From Qipengyuania profundimaris (GTDB lineage: Bacteria; Pseudomonadota; Alphaproteobacteria; Sphingomonadales; Sphingomonadaceae): a stretch of DNA of 64,000 nt. Positions within the stretch are counted from its first letter, which is position 1. The number at the start of each line of letters is the position of its first letter. The stretch spans positions 557,131 to 621,130 of the forward strand of contig NZ_JAVAIM010000001.1 in assembly GCF_030717945.1 (NCBI RefSeq), read 5' to 3'. Of the stretch, positions 18,736 to 27,248 are shown piece after piece. The position numbers and the translations under genes were made by a program. A model generated the notes under the pieces. That model did not search any database. It was not told where the DNA came from and was given only the letters and a program-made list of their open reading frames with translations.

Positions 18736-18752
18736 AAGAAGGGAACTGATCC

Positions 18753-19307
18753 ATGGGCGATATCCGCGAACCGCTGCGCGAACTGACCGAATGCGGGCTG
18801 CCGCAGGCGCTCGAAGTCATGGGGGAGCGCTGGTCCTTCATGATCCTCCGCGCCAGCTTCAACGGCCTGCATCACTTCGAGGAGTTCCTCAGCGAACTCG
18901 GGATCGCCCGCAACATCCTATCCAATCGCCTTGCCAAGCTGGTCGAGAACGGCATCCTCCGTCGTGATCCCTGTCCGGACGATCGCCGCAAGATCGAGTA
19001 TCGCCTGACCGACAAGGGCTTCGACCTGCTGCCCGCCATGGTCGCACTGCGCCAATGGGGCCAGAAATACGGCGCGGAAGTGACCGAGAATCCGGTACTG
19101 GTAGACGAGCGCGATCGTCTGCCGATCGGCCCGACCTCGATCCTCAGCCACGATGGGCGCATCCTCGGCCCGCAGGATCTCGCCTTGGTCGAACGCTCCG
19201 ATCTCGGCGTGCGTGCCGATGGCAGCCAGGCGGACCAGAAGGGTTCCCTCGGCCTTGGCGAGGTAATCGACATCGAAAGCCTACGCCGCGCCAAATCCGC
19301 CGCCTGA
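18753..19307 (+). CDS. HxlR-type transcriptional regulator
   Basis: A 184-residue winged-helix regulator of the HxlR/MarR-like group. The diagnostic segment is at the N-terminus: ALEVMGERWSFMILRASFNG, then FLSELGIARNILSNRLAKLVENGIL and a RRKIEYRLTDKG wing. The C-terminal extension of about 70 residues beyond the usual HxlR domain is variable. AAGGGAA precedes the ATG. It is divergent from the CC_3452 gene. Confidence 0.92.
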   Translation: MGDIREPLRELTECGLPQALEVMGERWSFMILRASFNGLHHFEEFLSELGIARNILSNRLAKLVENGILRRDPCPDDRRKIEYRLTDKGFDLLPAMVALRQWGQKYGAEVTENPVLVDERDRLPIGPTSILSHDGRILGPQDLALVERSDLGVRADGSQADQKGSLGLGEVIDIESLRRAKSAA

Positions 19308-19347
19308 GCGCACGCCCGACGGGCGCTATATCGTCGTTCGCGGCCGC

Positions 19348-19629
19348 TTGTGGCGCGCGAGCAATCCAGCCCTACCGGAGGACGAGCGCCAGCGGCAGGT
19401 TAATGCCTTGATGGATGCGCGCCGGGCGGTCGGTGCGGCCAAACGAGCTGGCGATCCTGCTGCGGAAAAAGCCGCTCGTGCGGAAGTCCACCAAGCGAAA
19501 GTCGCGCTTGGCGAACGCGGCCCGGTGTGGTGGGACGACGGCGCGCCCGACTACAATCGCCATCTGCTCAAGAATACGCCCTATGCTGACGAAGCCGACG
19601 CAGATCAGGGCTCGCGCCGCAGCTCGTAG
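19348..19629 (+). CDS. Conserved hypothetical protein with unclear start
   Basis: A protein of at least 93 residues whose visible blocks (LWRASNPALPEDERQ, VHQAKVALGERGPVWWDDGAPDYNR) look conserved in sphingomonads. The frame is open and protein-like upstream to 19267 (reading ...RTPDGRYIVVRGRLWR), but that extension has no ATG, GTG or TTG; the first usable codon is the TTG at 19348. Either a non-canonical start is used or a frameshift separates it from the end of the hxlR gene it overlaps. The 3' end overlaps the convergent TonB-like gene by 25 bases. Confidence 0.65.
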   Translation: MWRASNPALPEDERQRQVNALMDARRAVGAAKRAGDPAAEKAARAEVHQAKVALGERGPVWWDDGAPDYNRHLLKNTPYADEADADQGSRRSS

Positions 19630-20417
19630 TCGATCCGGATGCGTACCCACTCACCCACCTGCGGCTGCCCGCCGATCTGCGGTGGACGAACCTTGAACTG
19701 CCACGCCGCCGCAAGCACTGCGCGCCCGATCTGCGAGCCGCTGGGCCACTCGTCGACCAGCACGCAATTTTCTACTCTGAATCGCGGTGCGGTCTGGCAA
19801 TTGATCAGGCCCCAGCCCGGTCCGCTGGCCGTCGAAAGATAGCCTGCCAGCTCCCCATTAGTGGGTTCGCGATACCAGCGCGCGGCATAGAGCGGCTCGC
19901 CGTTCGGCCCGCTTCCCGCAATGCGCTGCGAATCGCCCGGTCGCGGCGTGAACGCCGGGCCGATCGGACCTGCACGCTCTCTACTTCTTGCCTGCGGTTG
20001 CAGCGCGAGATCGAAGCTGGGCGACGATGTCGGTGCGGTCCGCAGTAGGGCAGGCGGTGGGGTGGGCTGCGGAACCGCCTGGTCGGGAACAGGCTCCGGC
20101 GAGGTAGCTTGAGGTTGAGCTTGGACGGTGGCGGGCGCAGGCTGCGGAGGCGGCTCTGCCGGCGCCTCGTCGGCCTCCTCTCGCGCATCGCTCACATCGA
20201 ATGTCGACACCGCATCACGCATCGGCACGGGGTCGCGGCTCACCAGCCCGAGCGACAGCAGCAAAAGCAGCAACAGCGCTTCGAGCAGGATTGCAAAGAC
20301 CAGACCACCAGCCTTGCGCCGCGCATCGTCATCGAGCGCATGCCACCACTCGCGTAGCCGTGACATCGCGCCGTATGACGCCATTCGCTCGGCGGGTTCG
20401 GAGGATGCGAGAGACAT
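19605..20417 (-). CDS. TonB-like energy transducer protein
   Basis: A 270-residue protein with a short cytoplasmic N-terminus, one Leu-rich membrane helix (about residues 38-58), a long Pro/Ala/Gln-rich periplasmic stretch (80-130), and a C-terminal domain of about 100 residues ending VRPPQIGGQPQVGEWVRIRIDYEL. The last part matches the end of the TonB C-terminal fold (FKVRPP...G...V.I.Y). No ExbB/ExbD genes are adjacent, so partners lie elsewhere. Preceded by two TGACGTCA palindromes. Confidence 0.75.
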   Translation of the reverse strand: MSLASSEPAERMASYGAMSRLREWWHALDDDARRKAGGLVFAILLEALLLLLLLSLGLVSRDPVPMRDAVSTFDVSDAREEADEAPAEPPPQPAPATVQAQPQATSPEPVPDQAVPQPTPPPALLRTAPTSSPSFDLALQPQARSRERAGPIGPAFTPRPGDSQRIAGSGPNGEPLYAARWYREPTNGELAGYLSTASGPGWGLINCQTAPRFRVENCVLVDEWPSGSQIGRAVLAAAWQFKVRPPQIGGQPQVGEWVRIRIDYELRREP

Positions 20418-20442
20418 GGGGTTCAGGAAAACAGCCGGTGTT

Positions 20443-20479
20443 GCGTGACGTCACATGCCAGCGTGGCTGCGTGACGTCA
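20443..20479. promoter_or_regulatory. Two GCGTGACGTCA direct repeats
   Basis: The 11-mer GCGTGACGTCA occurs at 20443-20453 and 20469-20479, each containing the 8-bp palindrome TGACGTCA; the spacing of 26 bp is about two and a half helical turns. It sits upstream of the TonB-like gene and could bind a dimeric regulator. The regulator is not identified. Confidence 0.45.
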
Positions 20480-20559
20480 TCGTTAAAGTGATCTCAACAC
20501 GTCGCATCTAAAGGCAGAATCGTATTCGCGAATCTGAATAACTAGGCCGGACCAATTTC

Positions 20560-20907
20560 GTGATCGATATCGAAGTTCAGAACGAGACCCACCAGACGGT
20601 GTTCACCATCAAGGCCGTCACCGTGCCGCGCATCGGCGAGGGTATCCGCCTGCAGGAGCCGGGCGGCAATTGGGCCTCCTACGACGTGCTCGACGTGTGG
20701 TACCAGAAGGCCGAATATGGCGACGTCTGGCTGCCCTACGTCCACGTCCGCATGACGCCGGACGAACTGAAGGCCGTCGAGATGGCGAAATCGAACCCGA
20801 TGGTCGACAAGGCCCAGCAGGTGCCGATCGAGGACTTCCTGAAGAAATTCGAAGGCGACCACGAGCACGAGACGGTCAAGCTCAACCTCGACATGACCGA
20901 GGATTGA
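20560..20907 (+). CDS. Conserved hypothetical protein
   Basis: A 115-residue soluble acidic protein beginning at a GTG (VIDIEVQNETHQ). The N-terminal half appears beta-rich (EVQNETHQTVFTIKAVTVPRIG, WLPYVHVRMTPDEL), the C-terminal half helical with many Lys/Glu. No signal peptide. I do not recognise the family. Confidence 0.75.
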   Translation: MIDIEVQNETHQTVFTIKAVTVPRIGEGIRLQEPGGNWASYDVLDVWYQKAEYGDVWLPYVHVRMTPDELKAVEMAKSNPMVDKAQQVPIEDFLKKFEGDHEHETVKLNLDMTED

Positions 20908-20917
20908 CCGCTCCCCC

Positions 20918-22204
20918 TCAAGCCCGCGGCGCCTGCCTCCGATAGCTGAGCGCTTCCGCGACATGAATGCGACCCACCTGCTCCGCGCCGGCAAGGTCGG
21001 CGATGGTGCGGGCGACCCGCAGCATGCGCGTATAGCTGCGGGCCGAGAGGCGCATGGCGGTGGCGGCTTGCATCAGCAATTGGTGGCCCGGTTCGTCGGG
21101 CGTGGCGAAGGTCTCGAGCGCTTCGCCATCGAGGTCCGAATTGCTGCGTACGCCGGTTTGCTCGGCGCGGGCGGTCTGGCGCTGGCGGGCGGCCAGCACG
21201 CGCGCGGCCACCTCTTCGCTGCCCTCGGCAGGGGGCGGCAGGGCGAGGTCGGCGGCGCTCACGGGGTCGACCTCGACGTGCAGATCGATGCGGTCGAGCA
21301 TGGGCCCGCTCACCTTGCTCTGGTAGTCGGCGGCGCAGCGCGGGGCGCGGCTGCAGGCGAGCGCCGCATCGCCGAGATGGCCGCAGCGGCACGGGTTCAT
21401 CGCCGCGATCAGCTGGACGTTCGCAGGAAACGTCACATGCGCATTGGCGCGGGCGACATCGACCGATCCGGTCTCAAGCGGCTGCCGCAACGAATCGAGC
21501 ACGGCGCGCTGGAATTCGGGAAGTTCGTCGAGGAACAGCACGCCGAGATGCGCGAGGCTGACTTCGCCCGGCTTCACCCGCAAGCCACCGCCGGTCAGCG
21601 CCGCCATGCTGGCCGAATGGTGCGGCGCGCGAAACGGGCGGGCGCGGCTGATGCGGCCTTCCTCCAGCGTTCCGGCGACCGATTGCACCATGCTGACCTC
21701 CAGCGCCTCGGGGGGCGTGAGAGGCGGCAAGATGCCCGGCAGGCAGCTCGCCAGCAGCGACTTGCCCGCGCCGGGCGGCCCGATCATCAAGAGGTTGTGC
21801 CCGCCAGCCGCGGCGATCTCCAGCGCGCGCTTCGCGGTTTCCTGGCCCTTGACCTGCTTGAGGTCCGGCCCGCGCGCAGGCTCTTCCACCTCGCCGCGCT
21901 CGGGTGGAGGCAGTTGCTGCGTGCCCTTCAGATGGTTGAGCAGGCTGGCGAGATCGGGCGCGGCGCAGATCGGCACCTCGCTCACCCAGCGGGCTTCGGC
22001 GCCCTGCGCTTTCGGGCAGATCAAGCCGCACTCGGCCTCGCTCGCATGGATGGCCGCCAGCAACACGCCGGGCGAGGGCACGATCCGCGCATCGAGCGCC
22101 AGCTCGCCCACTGCAATCCACTCGGTCAGCTGCTCGGCATCGGTTACGCCCATCGCCGCCAACAGCGCCAGCGCGATCGGCAGGTCGTAATGCGAGCTTT
22201 CGAC
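20918..22204 (-). pseudogene. yifB: YifB/ComM Mg-chelatase-like AAA+ ATPase, N-terminally truncated
   Basis: The remaining ~428 residues are a clear YifB/ComM-family protein, a helicase-like AAA+ ATPase that promotes branch migration in natural transformation. Visible are SHYDLPIALALLAAMG, Walker A GPPGAGKS, the LFLDELPEF Walker B, the NPCRCGH zinc motif, the sensor region and a complete C-terminal domain. The family normally has some 85-100 residues before the SHYDLP motif (an S5-like domain); here the homology stops at about 22,200 and an unrelated sequence follows. An ATG at 22234 keeps the frame open but does not restore the domain. Probably inactivated by the insertion of accessory DNA. 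Confidence 0.85.
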
Positions 22205-22852
22205 GGCTGCCCTCCTTAAGACTACTCTACACATGCCCTAATTTTCCTTCTGAGCTTTGTCCTCGGAAACTTGATCCCTGACAATTTCCCTTCGCTCGAA
22301 GGGAAGCAGGTGCGGCCCGGAGCCCCTCCAAGTAGTGGAGGGTCGCACCTGCTTCAGGCACAGCGCTTGAGCTTTTTCCCAAGGACCCACTGCGAAGGCA
22401 GTGGGCCCGCTCTCACTATTGTCGCGTTAAATCTTGTTGGATTTGGCGCCCGAGTGTTCGTAGCTTGGCAACGACGTTCCATTGGACTGCTGAATGAAAG
22501 CAATAAGTGGGCTGGGAGATTGAACGACGCTGCGTCAGACTGCGAGCTATTTTGCCAGCGCCCATAAATTTGACTGGCAGTTCCATCGCAACCAGCATGG
22601 GGTTGGCAATACAGTGGTCACTGAGCGCATCCCAATCTGTCGCGCGAGGAGCAAAATAGCAGCGATCTCCTGAGCCCAACGAATTGTGTTAAAAACCAGC
22701 TCACGCCATAGTCGAAGTGGCATGAAGATAATTGGTAAACTGGCGGTGAAGGTGTGAATAACTAATCCTTGGCACTGCAGGGCTTACAACTTAGCGAGGA
22801 TTTGGGGGGTTTCGCTACCAGATGAAATGCCCGAACTTATTGGGGGTTGGGC
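22205..22852. other. Gene-free island junction
   Basis: About 650 bases between truncated yifB and the six-gene operon with no convincing coding region. It starts with a cluster of hairpins (22286-22405) and then becomes AT-richer. It probably contains the left end of the island and the promoter of the operon; a clear -35/-10 pair could not be assigned. Confidence 0.6.
22286..22405. ncRNA. Hairpin cluster, possible structured RNA or element end
   Basis: Four strong hairpins in 120 bases: 22286-22294 with 22297-22305 (9 bp); 22303-22314 with 22344-22355 (12 bp perfect), enclosing 22324-22330 with 22336-22342 (7 bp); and 22386-22393 with 22398-22405 (8 bp, GAAG loop). The first and second share bases 22303-22305, so the full stems exclude one another. 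It fits no RNA family that I recognise. Confidence 0.35.
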
Positions 22853-24262
22853 ATGAGTGCCTTCGAGAAATTCAAGAGGCTTGTTGGTCGACCGGATGTA
22901 ACAATCGCTCTCCCGAGCGATCCCTTCATTGCGATTGATAGGGAAGCTGCCATTGCAAGGTTGAAGCTCGACGAAAAGGGTGAAGCGAATGGAAGAGCTG
23001 ACTATCCGCCTGAAGACAGCGAGAGCCTTGATGATGTCGAGTCGGAGATCGCTGCTGAAATTTCGGAATACGCTAGTCGTGCGCAGATCGACGCTTCGGC
23101 AAACTTCAGGGTGTATGGCGAGAGAATTTCCGAGCTAGCGCTACTTCGGGAACTTTCGACAGTGACTGGTGCGAGCGAAGAAGCCATTGGCGATTATCGA
23201 GCCACAGTTATCAAGCGCAAGGGCGAATTGGCTCTCGCGAAAGATGCCATCAAGGAGTCCTACAGCGAGCTCGACGATTTTAAAGCTGAGCATGGTCTAA
23301 ATCGTCCAGCCCATCGCGGCCTACTTCCCATTTATGCTTACTCAACAATTGGCATTGCCTGGTTCATTGAGAGTGCATTCAACACAGCGTTCTTGCGAGT
23401 AAACGATGATGCTGGCCTGATTGGCGGTTTTGTCGCTGCTGCCGTTGTGGCGGCTGTCAATCTTCTTGGTTCTGCGTTTGTCGGCCGTAAAGTTTGGCCA
23501 TATCTTTTTTACAGGAAAGCTGGCCCGCGCGTCGCAGCTTACTTTGCTACTTCGCTTTGGTTGGTTTTGCTTTTCGCATGGAACCTCCTCGCGGGTCACT
23601 TCCGCGATGCAAAGGCTGCCGGGCTGCCCGATCCCGAGGCAGCTGCGTTGGGGCTTTTTGCCGACAACCTATTTCAGTTCGACAGCATCTACTCATACGG
23701 CTTGCTCGGCGCTGGTCTCCTGTTCGCCGTCGTCGCAGCAATCGCCGGTTTCAAGATGGATGATCCTTATCCCGGTTATGGTGACATTTATCGGCGGCAC
23801 GAAGACCGTTGTGAAGATTATGCCGAACAGATCGATGATGCCATGGAGGATCTCCGTGACATTCGAAGAGAAGCGATCGGCGAAGCTGAAGCGCTCCGCG
23901 ACGAGCTAAGCTCTCAGTTTCGCGAGCGTGGAAACATAATTGCATCAAGGGAGCACTTGCGGACGCGATACCGTGACCACCAAAGCTATTTGGAGGACCA
24001 AGCCAACGCATTGCTTAGCTACTATCGCGGTGTGAACACTAGATCTCGTACTTCCGGGGCCCCTCAAAGTTTCAGAAAGAGATGGGAGTTGCAGCGCACA
24101 GAGCTTCCAGTGATGCCCAGCGAGCCTCTGATCGACGAAGAGGTCGAGCGCGCACAAAACGCTTTAAGTGCGTCAATCACGACCATCTCTGCAGCCTACA
24201 ATGAAGCAATCGAGAGCTTTGAGCATCTCGATACCATCAAGGACAACCTAAGGAATGGCTAA
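22853..24262 (+). CDS. Four-TM coiled-coil membrane protein (operon gene 1)
   Basis: A 469-residue protein with an acidic cytoplasmic N-terminal region of about 155 residues containing helical segments, then four membrane helices (approximately 158-178, 186-208, 226-248, 278-298), then a long predicted coiled coil (from DIYRRHEDRCEDYAEQIDD to the end). No enzymatic motif seen. The ATG at 22853 follows GGGGGTT; a TTG two codons earlier is less likely. It opens the six-gene operon; its last eight bases overlap the next start. Probably a scaffold or anchoring subunit of a membrane complex. Confidence 0.85.
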   Translation: MSAFEKFKRLVGRPDVTIALPSDPFIAIDREAAIARLKLDEKGEANGRADYPPEDSESLDDVESEIAAEISEYASRAQIDASANFRVYGERISELALLRELSTVTGASEEAIGDYRATVIKRKGELALAKDAIKESYSELDDFKAEHGLNRPAHRGLLPIYAYSTIGIAWFIESAFNTAFLRVNDDAGLIGGFVAAAVVAAVNLLGSAFVGRKVWPYLFYRKAGPRVAAYFATSLWLVLLFAWNLLAGHFRDAKAAGLPDPEAAALGLFADNLFQFDSIYSYGLLGAGLLFAVVAAIAGFKMDDPYPGYGDIYRRHEDRCEDYAEQIDDAMEDLRDIRREAIGEAEALRDELSSQFRERGNIIASREHLRTRYRDHQSYLEDQANALLSYYRGVNTRSRTSGAPQSFRKRWELQRTELPVMPSEPLIDEEVERAQNALSASITTISAAYNEAIESFEHLDTIKDNLRNG

Positions 24263-25088
24263 ACGAGAACGACGGGGGCGTCGCTCTGCCGCGCGCGAGC
24301 GGAGGTCACAGGAAAGCTCCAAGGCCTGGCGAAATATCGCCATCGTGTTTGTGTTGATCGGGACCGTCGGCTTTTTCTATATTCAGTCAGTTCTGGGCAA
24401 TCGCACGTTGGACGACGAGACGCTTTGCCCTTCCCAAATCGAGCGTTTCACAGCGGTGTTAGTTGATGTCACCGATCCGATGAACACGCCTCAACGCCAG
24501 GACTTTAGAAATCAACTTGATCGACTGCTTGGGCAAATCGAGCGCTACGAAAAGCTGATTATCGTCAAAGTCGACCCAGTCGGTGAAAGCCTTTTGGTTC
24601 CCGTCATCACGCGCTGTAACCCTGGATCGGGCGCTGATGAGAGCGAGGTAGATGGTAATCCCAAGAAGCTCGAGAAATTGCATCGAGAAGGCTTTATTAA
24701 ACCTATGGAAGAAGCCTTCGACACCTTAATGGAGGCAAGCTCTGCAGACCGGTCGCCGGTGATGGAATCGGTTCAGTCGGTCGCTCTTAGTGAGTTCCAA
24801 AAAGCAGGTTTAGAGGGCGTGGAAAAACGCCTTATTGTTGCGTCCGATCTCCTTCAAAATACGGATCGAGTCAGTTTCTACAAAGGTTTGCCAGACGCGG
24901 CCGAATTCATTGGAACTCAGAACTTCCACCGGGTCAGCACAGATTTGTCCGGAGTCGAAGTCGAGTTGTGGATGCTCCAGCGAGATGATTCCAGTCAAAC
25001 ACAGCCAATCGCTCTGCCGACGTTCTGGGAGCGCATAATTGGTGAACAAGGGGGCCAGGTCACACGCGTGTACCGGGTAAGCGGGTAA
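24255..25088 (+). CDS. Membrane-anchored periplasmic VWA-like protein (operon gene 2)
   Basis: A 277-residue protein with a very basic N-terminus (KRERRGRRSAARERR), one membrane helix (about 27-46) and a domain that should face the periplasm. The domain has a Rossmann-like order of strands: TAVLVDVTDPM, LIIVKVDP and RLIVASDLLQNTD. These resemble a von Willebrand A fold with a changed metal site (DVTDP in place of DxSxS). It overlaps gene 1 by eight bases and is followed after three bases by gene 3. Assignment to the VWA fold is inference. Confidence 0.8.
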   Translation: MAKRERRGRRSAARERRSQESSKAWRNIAIVFVLIGTVGFFYIQSVLGNRTLDDETLCPSQIERFTAVLVDVTDPMNTPQRQDFRNQLDRLLGQIERYEKLIIVKVDPVGESLLVPVITRCNPGSGADESEVDGNPKKLEKLHREGFIKPMEEAFDTLMEASSADRSPVMESVQSVALSEFQKAGLEGVEKRLIVASDLLQNTDRVSFYKGLPDAAEFIGTQNFHRVSTDLSGVEVELWMLQRDDSSQTQPIALPTFWERIIGEQGGQVTRVYRVSG

Positions 25089-25091
25089 TCA

Positions 25092-26339
25092 ATGGAAGAA
25101 CGAAAGATACAATTCGTAGATAGGCTGCGTGATCGCGGCTTTATCGATCAGTGGTCTTTTGTGATCTTCGCAACCGTCGGTTTCGCTGCAATTTTGTCGG
25201 CGAAGTGGTTGGGTGCGGAAACATTCTGGATCGCAGCAGGCGCAGTTGTGCTTATGTTTGTATACGCCGGTATCGTTGGCTGGACTGGCACGGGGAGAGT
25301 TCGAGCGGACCAAGCCGGTGACAACTGCTATTATCTCGGTCTGATATATACGCTTGCGAGTTTGTCGTATGCGATCGCAACATTCGATCCAAATGATACG
25401 GCGTCAACTATCGTACAGGGTTTTGGGATCGCACTCGCAACAACAATCTGCGGTCTCATTCTACGTGTCTTCTTCAATCAAGGCCGTCCCGACCTCGAGA
25501 ACGTAGAAGAGCAGGCGCGGCTAGAGTTGACCGAGGCTTCCAGTCGTCTGAAAACCGAGCTCGGCTTAGTCGTAAGACAGATGAAGGACTTTTCAGTCGC
25601 GATCCAGCAATCGCTCCGAGAGACGCACGAGGCTGCCATTGAGAGTATGGAGCAATTCACGAAGTCTTCGGTTGATGGCCTCCAAAGTGTGGTCGACACG
25701 GCCAACGAAGCCATTCGGGCCGAAGCGAACGACTTTGCGGCCCGAGCGAAGAAATACGATTCTAGCTTCACAAAGCTTCTCGATAAGCTGGATGCTCACT
25801 CCAACAGTTTGGAAGGTGTCACAAGCGCGCATGAAAAACTGAAAGAGGCTGCCGAACTTACGCAAAGTGCTGTCGGTGCTACAAACGCTTCGCTCGATGG
25901 GCTCGTTGAAGGAGCGAATGAAGCTAGGTCGGCCGTCACGGATATCCGTGAAAGCAGCAATATGACGCGCCAGGCAGCCGAGAATATTTCGAAAGCGGTG
26001 GACGAACTGGAAACAAGCATTCGCGCTGTAGCGGAGGAGACCGGGAAACAACTGGAGAACCTGAGCAGTGGGCCAAGCCAGATTGTCACGTCAGCGCTGG
26101 TCTCGATAAAAGAGGCATCTGCTAACTTAGCCGAAGAAATTGAAAAGTTGTCATCGTCCCACAACCAGCTTTCAGACGGTCTAACCGATCATAGCAAGGC
26201 AGCGTTTGAACGGGTCGAAGCACATAACAGGGCGCTGGACACTGAGCTGGAGAAATCACGTGCGGCGACGATGCGGGTGCACAACGAGCTTGTCGCGACA
26301 ACAGAGAAGCTGGCGCGCCACGTTGAGGGCCACGCTTAG
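25092..26339 (+). CDS. MotA/ZorA-like channel protein with long coiled-coil tail (operon gene 3)
   Basis: A 415-residue protein with hydrophobic segments near 22-38, 45-64, 80-100 and 109-131. The last two read NCYYLGLIYTLASLSYAI and GFGIALATTICGLILRVFF, matching the conserved G-L-x-T and A-L-x-T-T-x-x-G-L helices of MotA/TolQ/ExbB proton channels. From residue 135 onward it is one long coiled coil rich in Glu, Ala and Ser, as in the cytoplasmic tail of ZorA. Its stop overlaps the GTG of the MotB-like gene by one base, the expected partner arrangement. Confidence 0.8.
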   Translation: MEERKIQFVDRLRDRGFIDQWSFVIFATVGFAAILSAKWLGAETFWIAAGAVVLMFVYAGIVGWTGTGRVRADQAGDNCYYLGLIYTLASLSYAIATFDPNDTASTIVQGFGIALATTICGLILRVFFNQGRPDLENVEEQARLELTEASSRLKTELGLVVRQMKDFSVAIQQSLRETHEAAIESMEQFTKSSVDGLQSVVDTANEAIRAEANDFAARAKKYDSSFTKLLDKLDAHSNSLEGVTSAHEKLKEAAELTQSAVGATNASLDGLVEGANEARSAVTDIRESSNMTRQAAENISKAVDELETSIRAVAEETGKQLENLSSGPSQIVTSALVSIKEASANLAEEIEKLSSSHNQLSDGLTDHSKAAFERVEAHNRALDTELEKSRAATMRVHNELVATTEKLARHVEGHA

Positions 26340-27244
26340 TGTCTCAATATGATATTCGCCAGGATAAGCCGTATCGCCGAGGTCTGATCCTGGGCTTGAC
26401 GATGGCCGAGATAATGATCCTGTTGATCTTCGTACTGTTGATGGCTTTGGCTTCGGCGCTGGCAACGCGCGAGAAGAAGCTTGAGGCATTCGAGGACGGT
26501 ACTGCAACACGGTTAGTTGAGGCCATGCAGGAGGCGTATCCCGACGCACCTGCGGACGAGTATTATAAAGAGCTCGTGCGCGCTCTGGAGGCGCGGAAGC
26601 AGGTCGAAGAGATTGGAGAAAGCGGAGCACAGGAAAACCTAGTCGAGGACGCCGGCATAGGCCGTGAAGCTCGCGAAGCGGCAGAACAAGCTGGCGCAGA
26701 CGATCCAGCTGAGTTTGCCCGAAACGCGATCGAAAAGGCTCGGGCCGGAAAGAAAGGCGAATGGCCTCCGTTCTTCAGCTTGAGTGAGGCAGGAGGTTAC
26801 TATTTTGAAAGCGGCAAAGCGACGCTCAGGCCGGACTTCGAACGAAAGCTTCGATCTTCGATTATTCCAGCTCTGAAGAAGAATATAGAGGAGTATGGCG
26901 TCGATGTTGTCGAGGTCATTGGCCATACCGATGAAGTTCCGATGGTTGGTCAAAGCAACCTCGATCAGACCCTTATTCGTGCTTCAGCAAACCTACTTCC
27001 CACCGAGGCTTTAAGGTCAACCGACAATGCCGGCCTTGCGATCGCGCGTGCAGTTGCTGTGGTAAAAATTTTGCGTGCCGATACCCGCCTAAGCGGTGTC
27101 ACGATCCTGCCACTGTCCGGAGCGCAAATGATCGTGCCGGTCGACAAGGTTGCTGATGGGACGGCGAACACAAGCGATCAACTCAGGCGTCGCATCGAGA
27201 TCAGGCTGCGTCGATCGACTGAGCAAGTTCAGCCTGCAAACTAA
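26339..27244 (+). CDS. MotB/ZorB-like OmpA-domain protein (operon gene 4)
   Basis: A 301-residue protein with a short cytoplasmic N-terminus, one membrane helix (about 20-44, starting LTMAEIMILLIFVLLM) and a periplasmic region. Residues about 150-295 form an OmpA-like peptidoglycan-binding domain: FESGKATLRPDF, VIGHTDEVP, and the closing RRRIEIRLR. In MotB/ZorB proteins the helix begins with a proton-binding Asp; here Glu24 occupies that place. GTG start overlapping the upstream TAG. Together with gene 3 it should form an ion-driven stator-like unit anchored to the cell wall. Confidence 0.88.
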   Translation: MSQYDIRQDKPYRRGLILGLTMAEIMILLIFVLLMALASALATREKKLEAFEDGTATRLVEAMQEAYPDAPADEYYKELVRALEARKQVEEIGESGAQENLVEDAGIGREAREAAEQAGADDPAEFARNAIEKARAGKKGEWPPFFSLSEAGGYYFESGKATLRPDFERKLRSSIIPALKKNIEEYGVDVVEVIGHTDEVPMVGQSNLDQTLIRASANLLPTEALRSTDNAGLAIARAVAVVKILRADTRLSGVTILPLSGAQMIVPVDKVADGTANTSDQLRRRIEIRLRRSTEQVQPAN

Positions 27245-27248
27245 AGCT

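Noticed and set aside
22262..22440. Integron attC site or retron msr-msd
   Set aside because: No IntI or reverse transcriptase gene, and the core-site bases do not fit at both ends of the hairpins.
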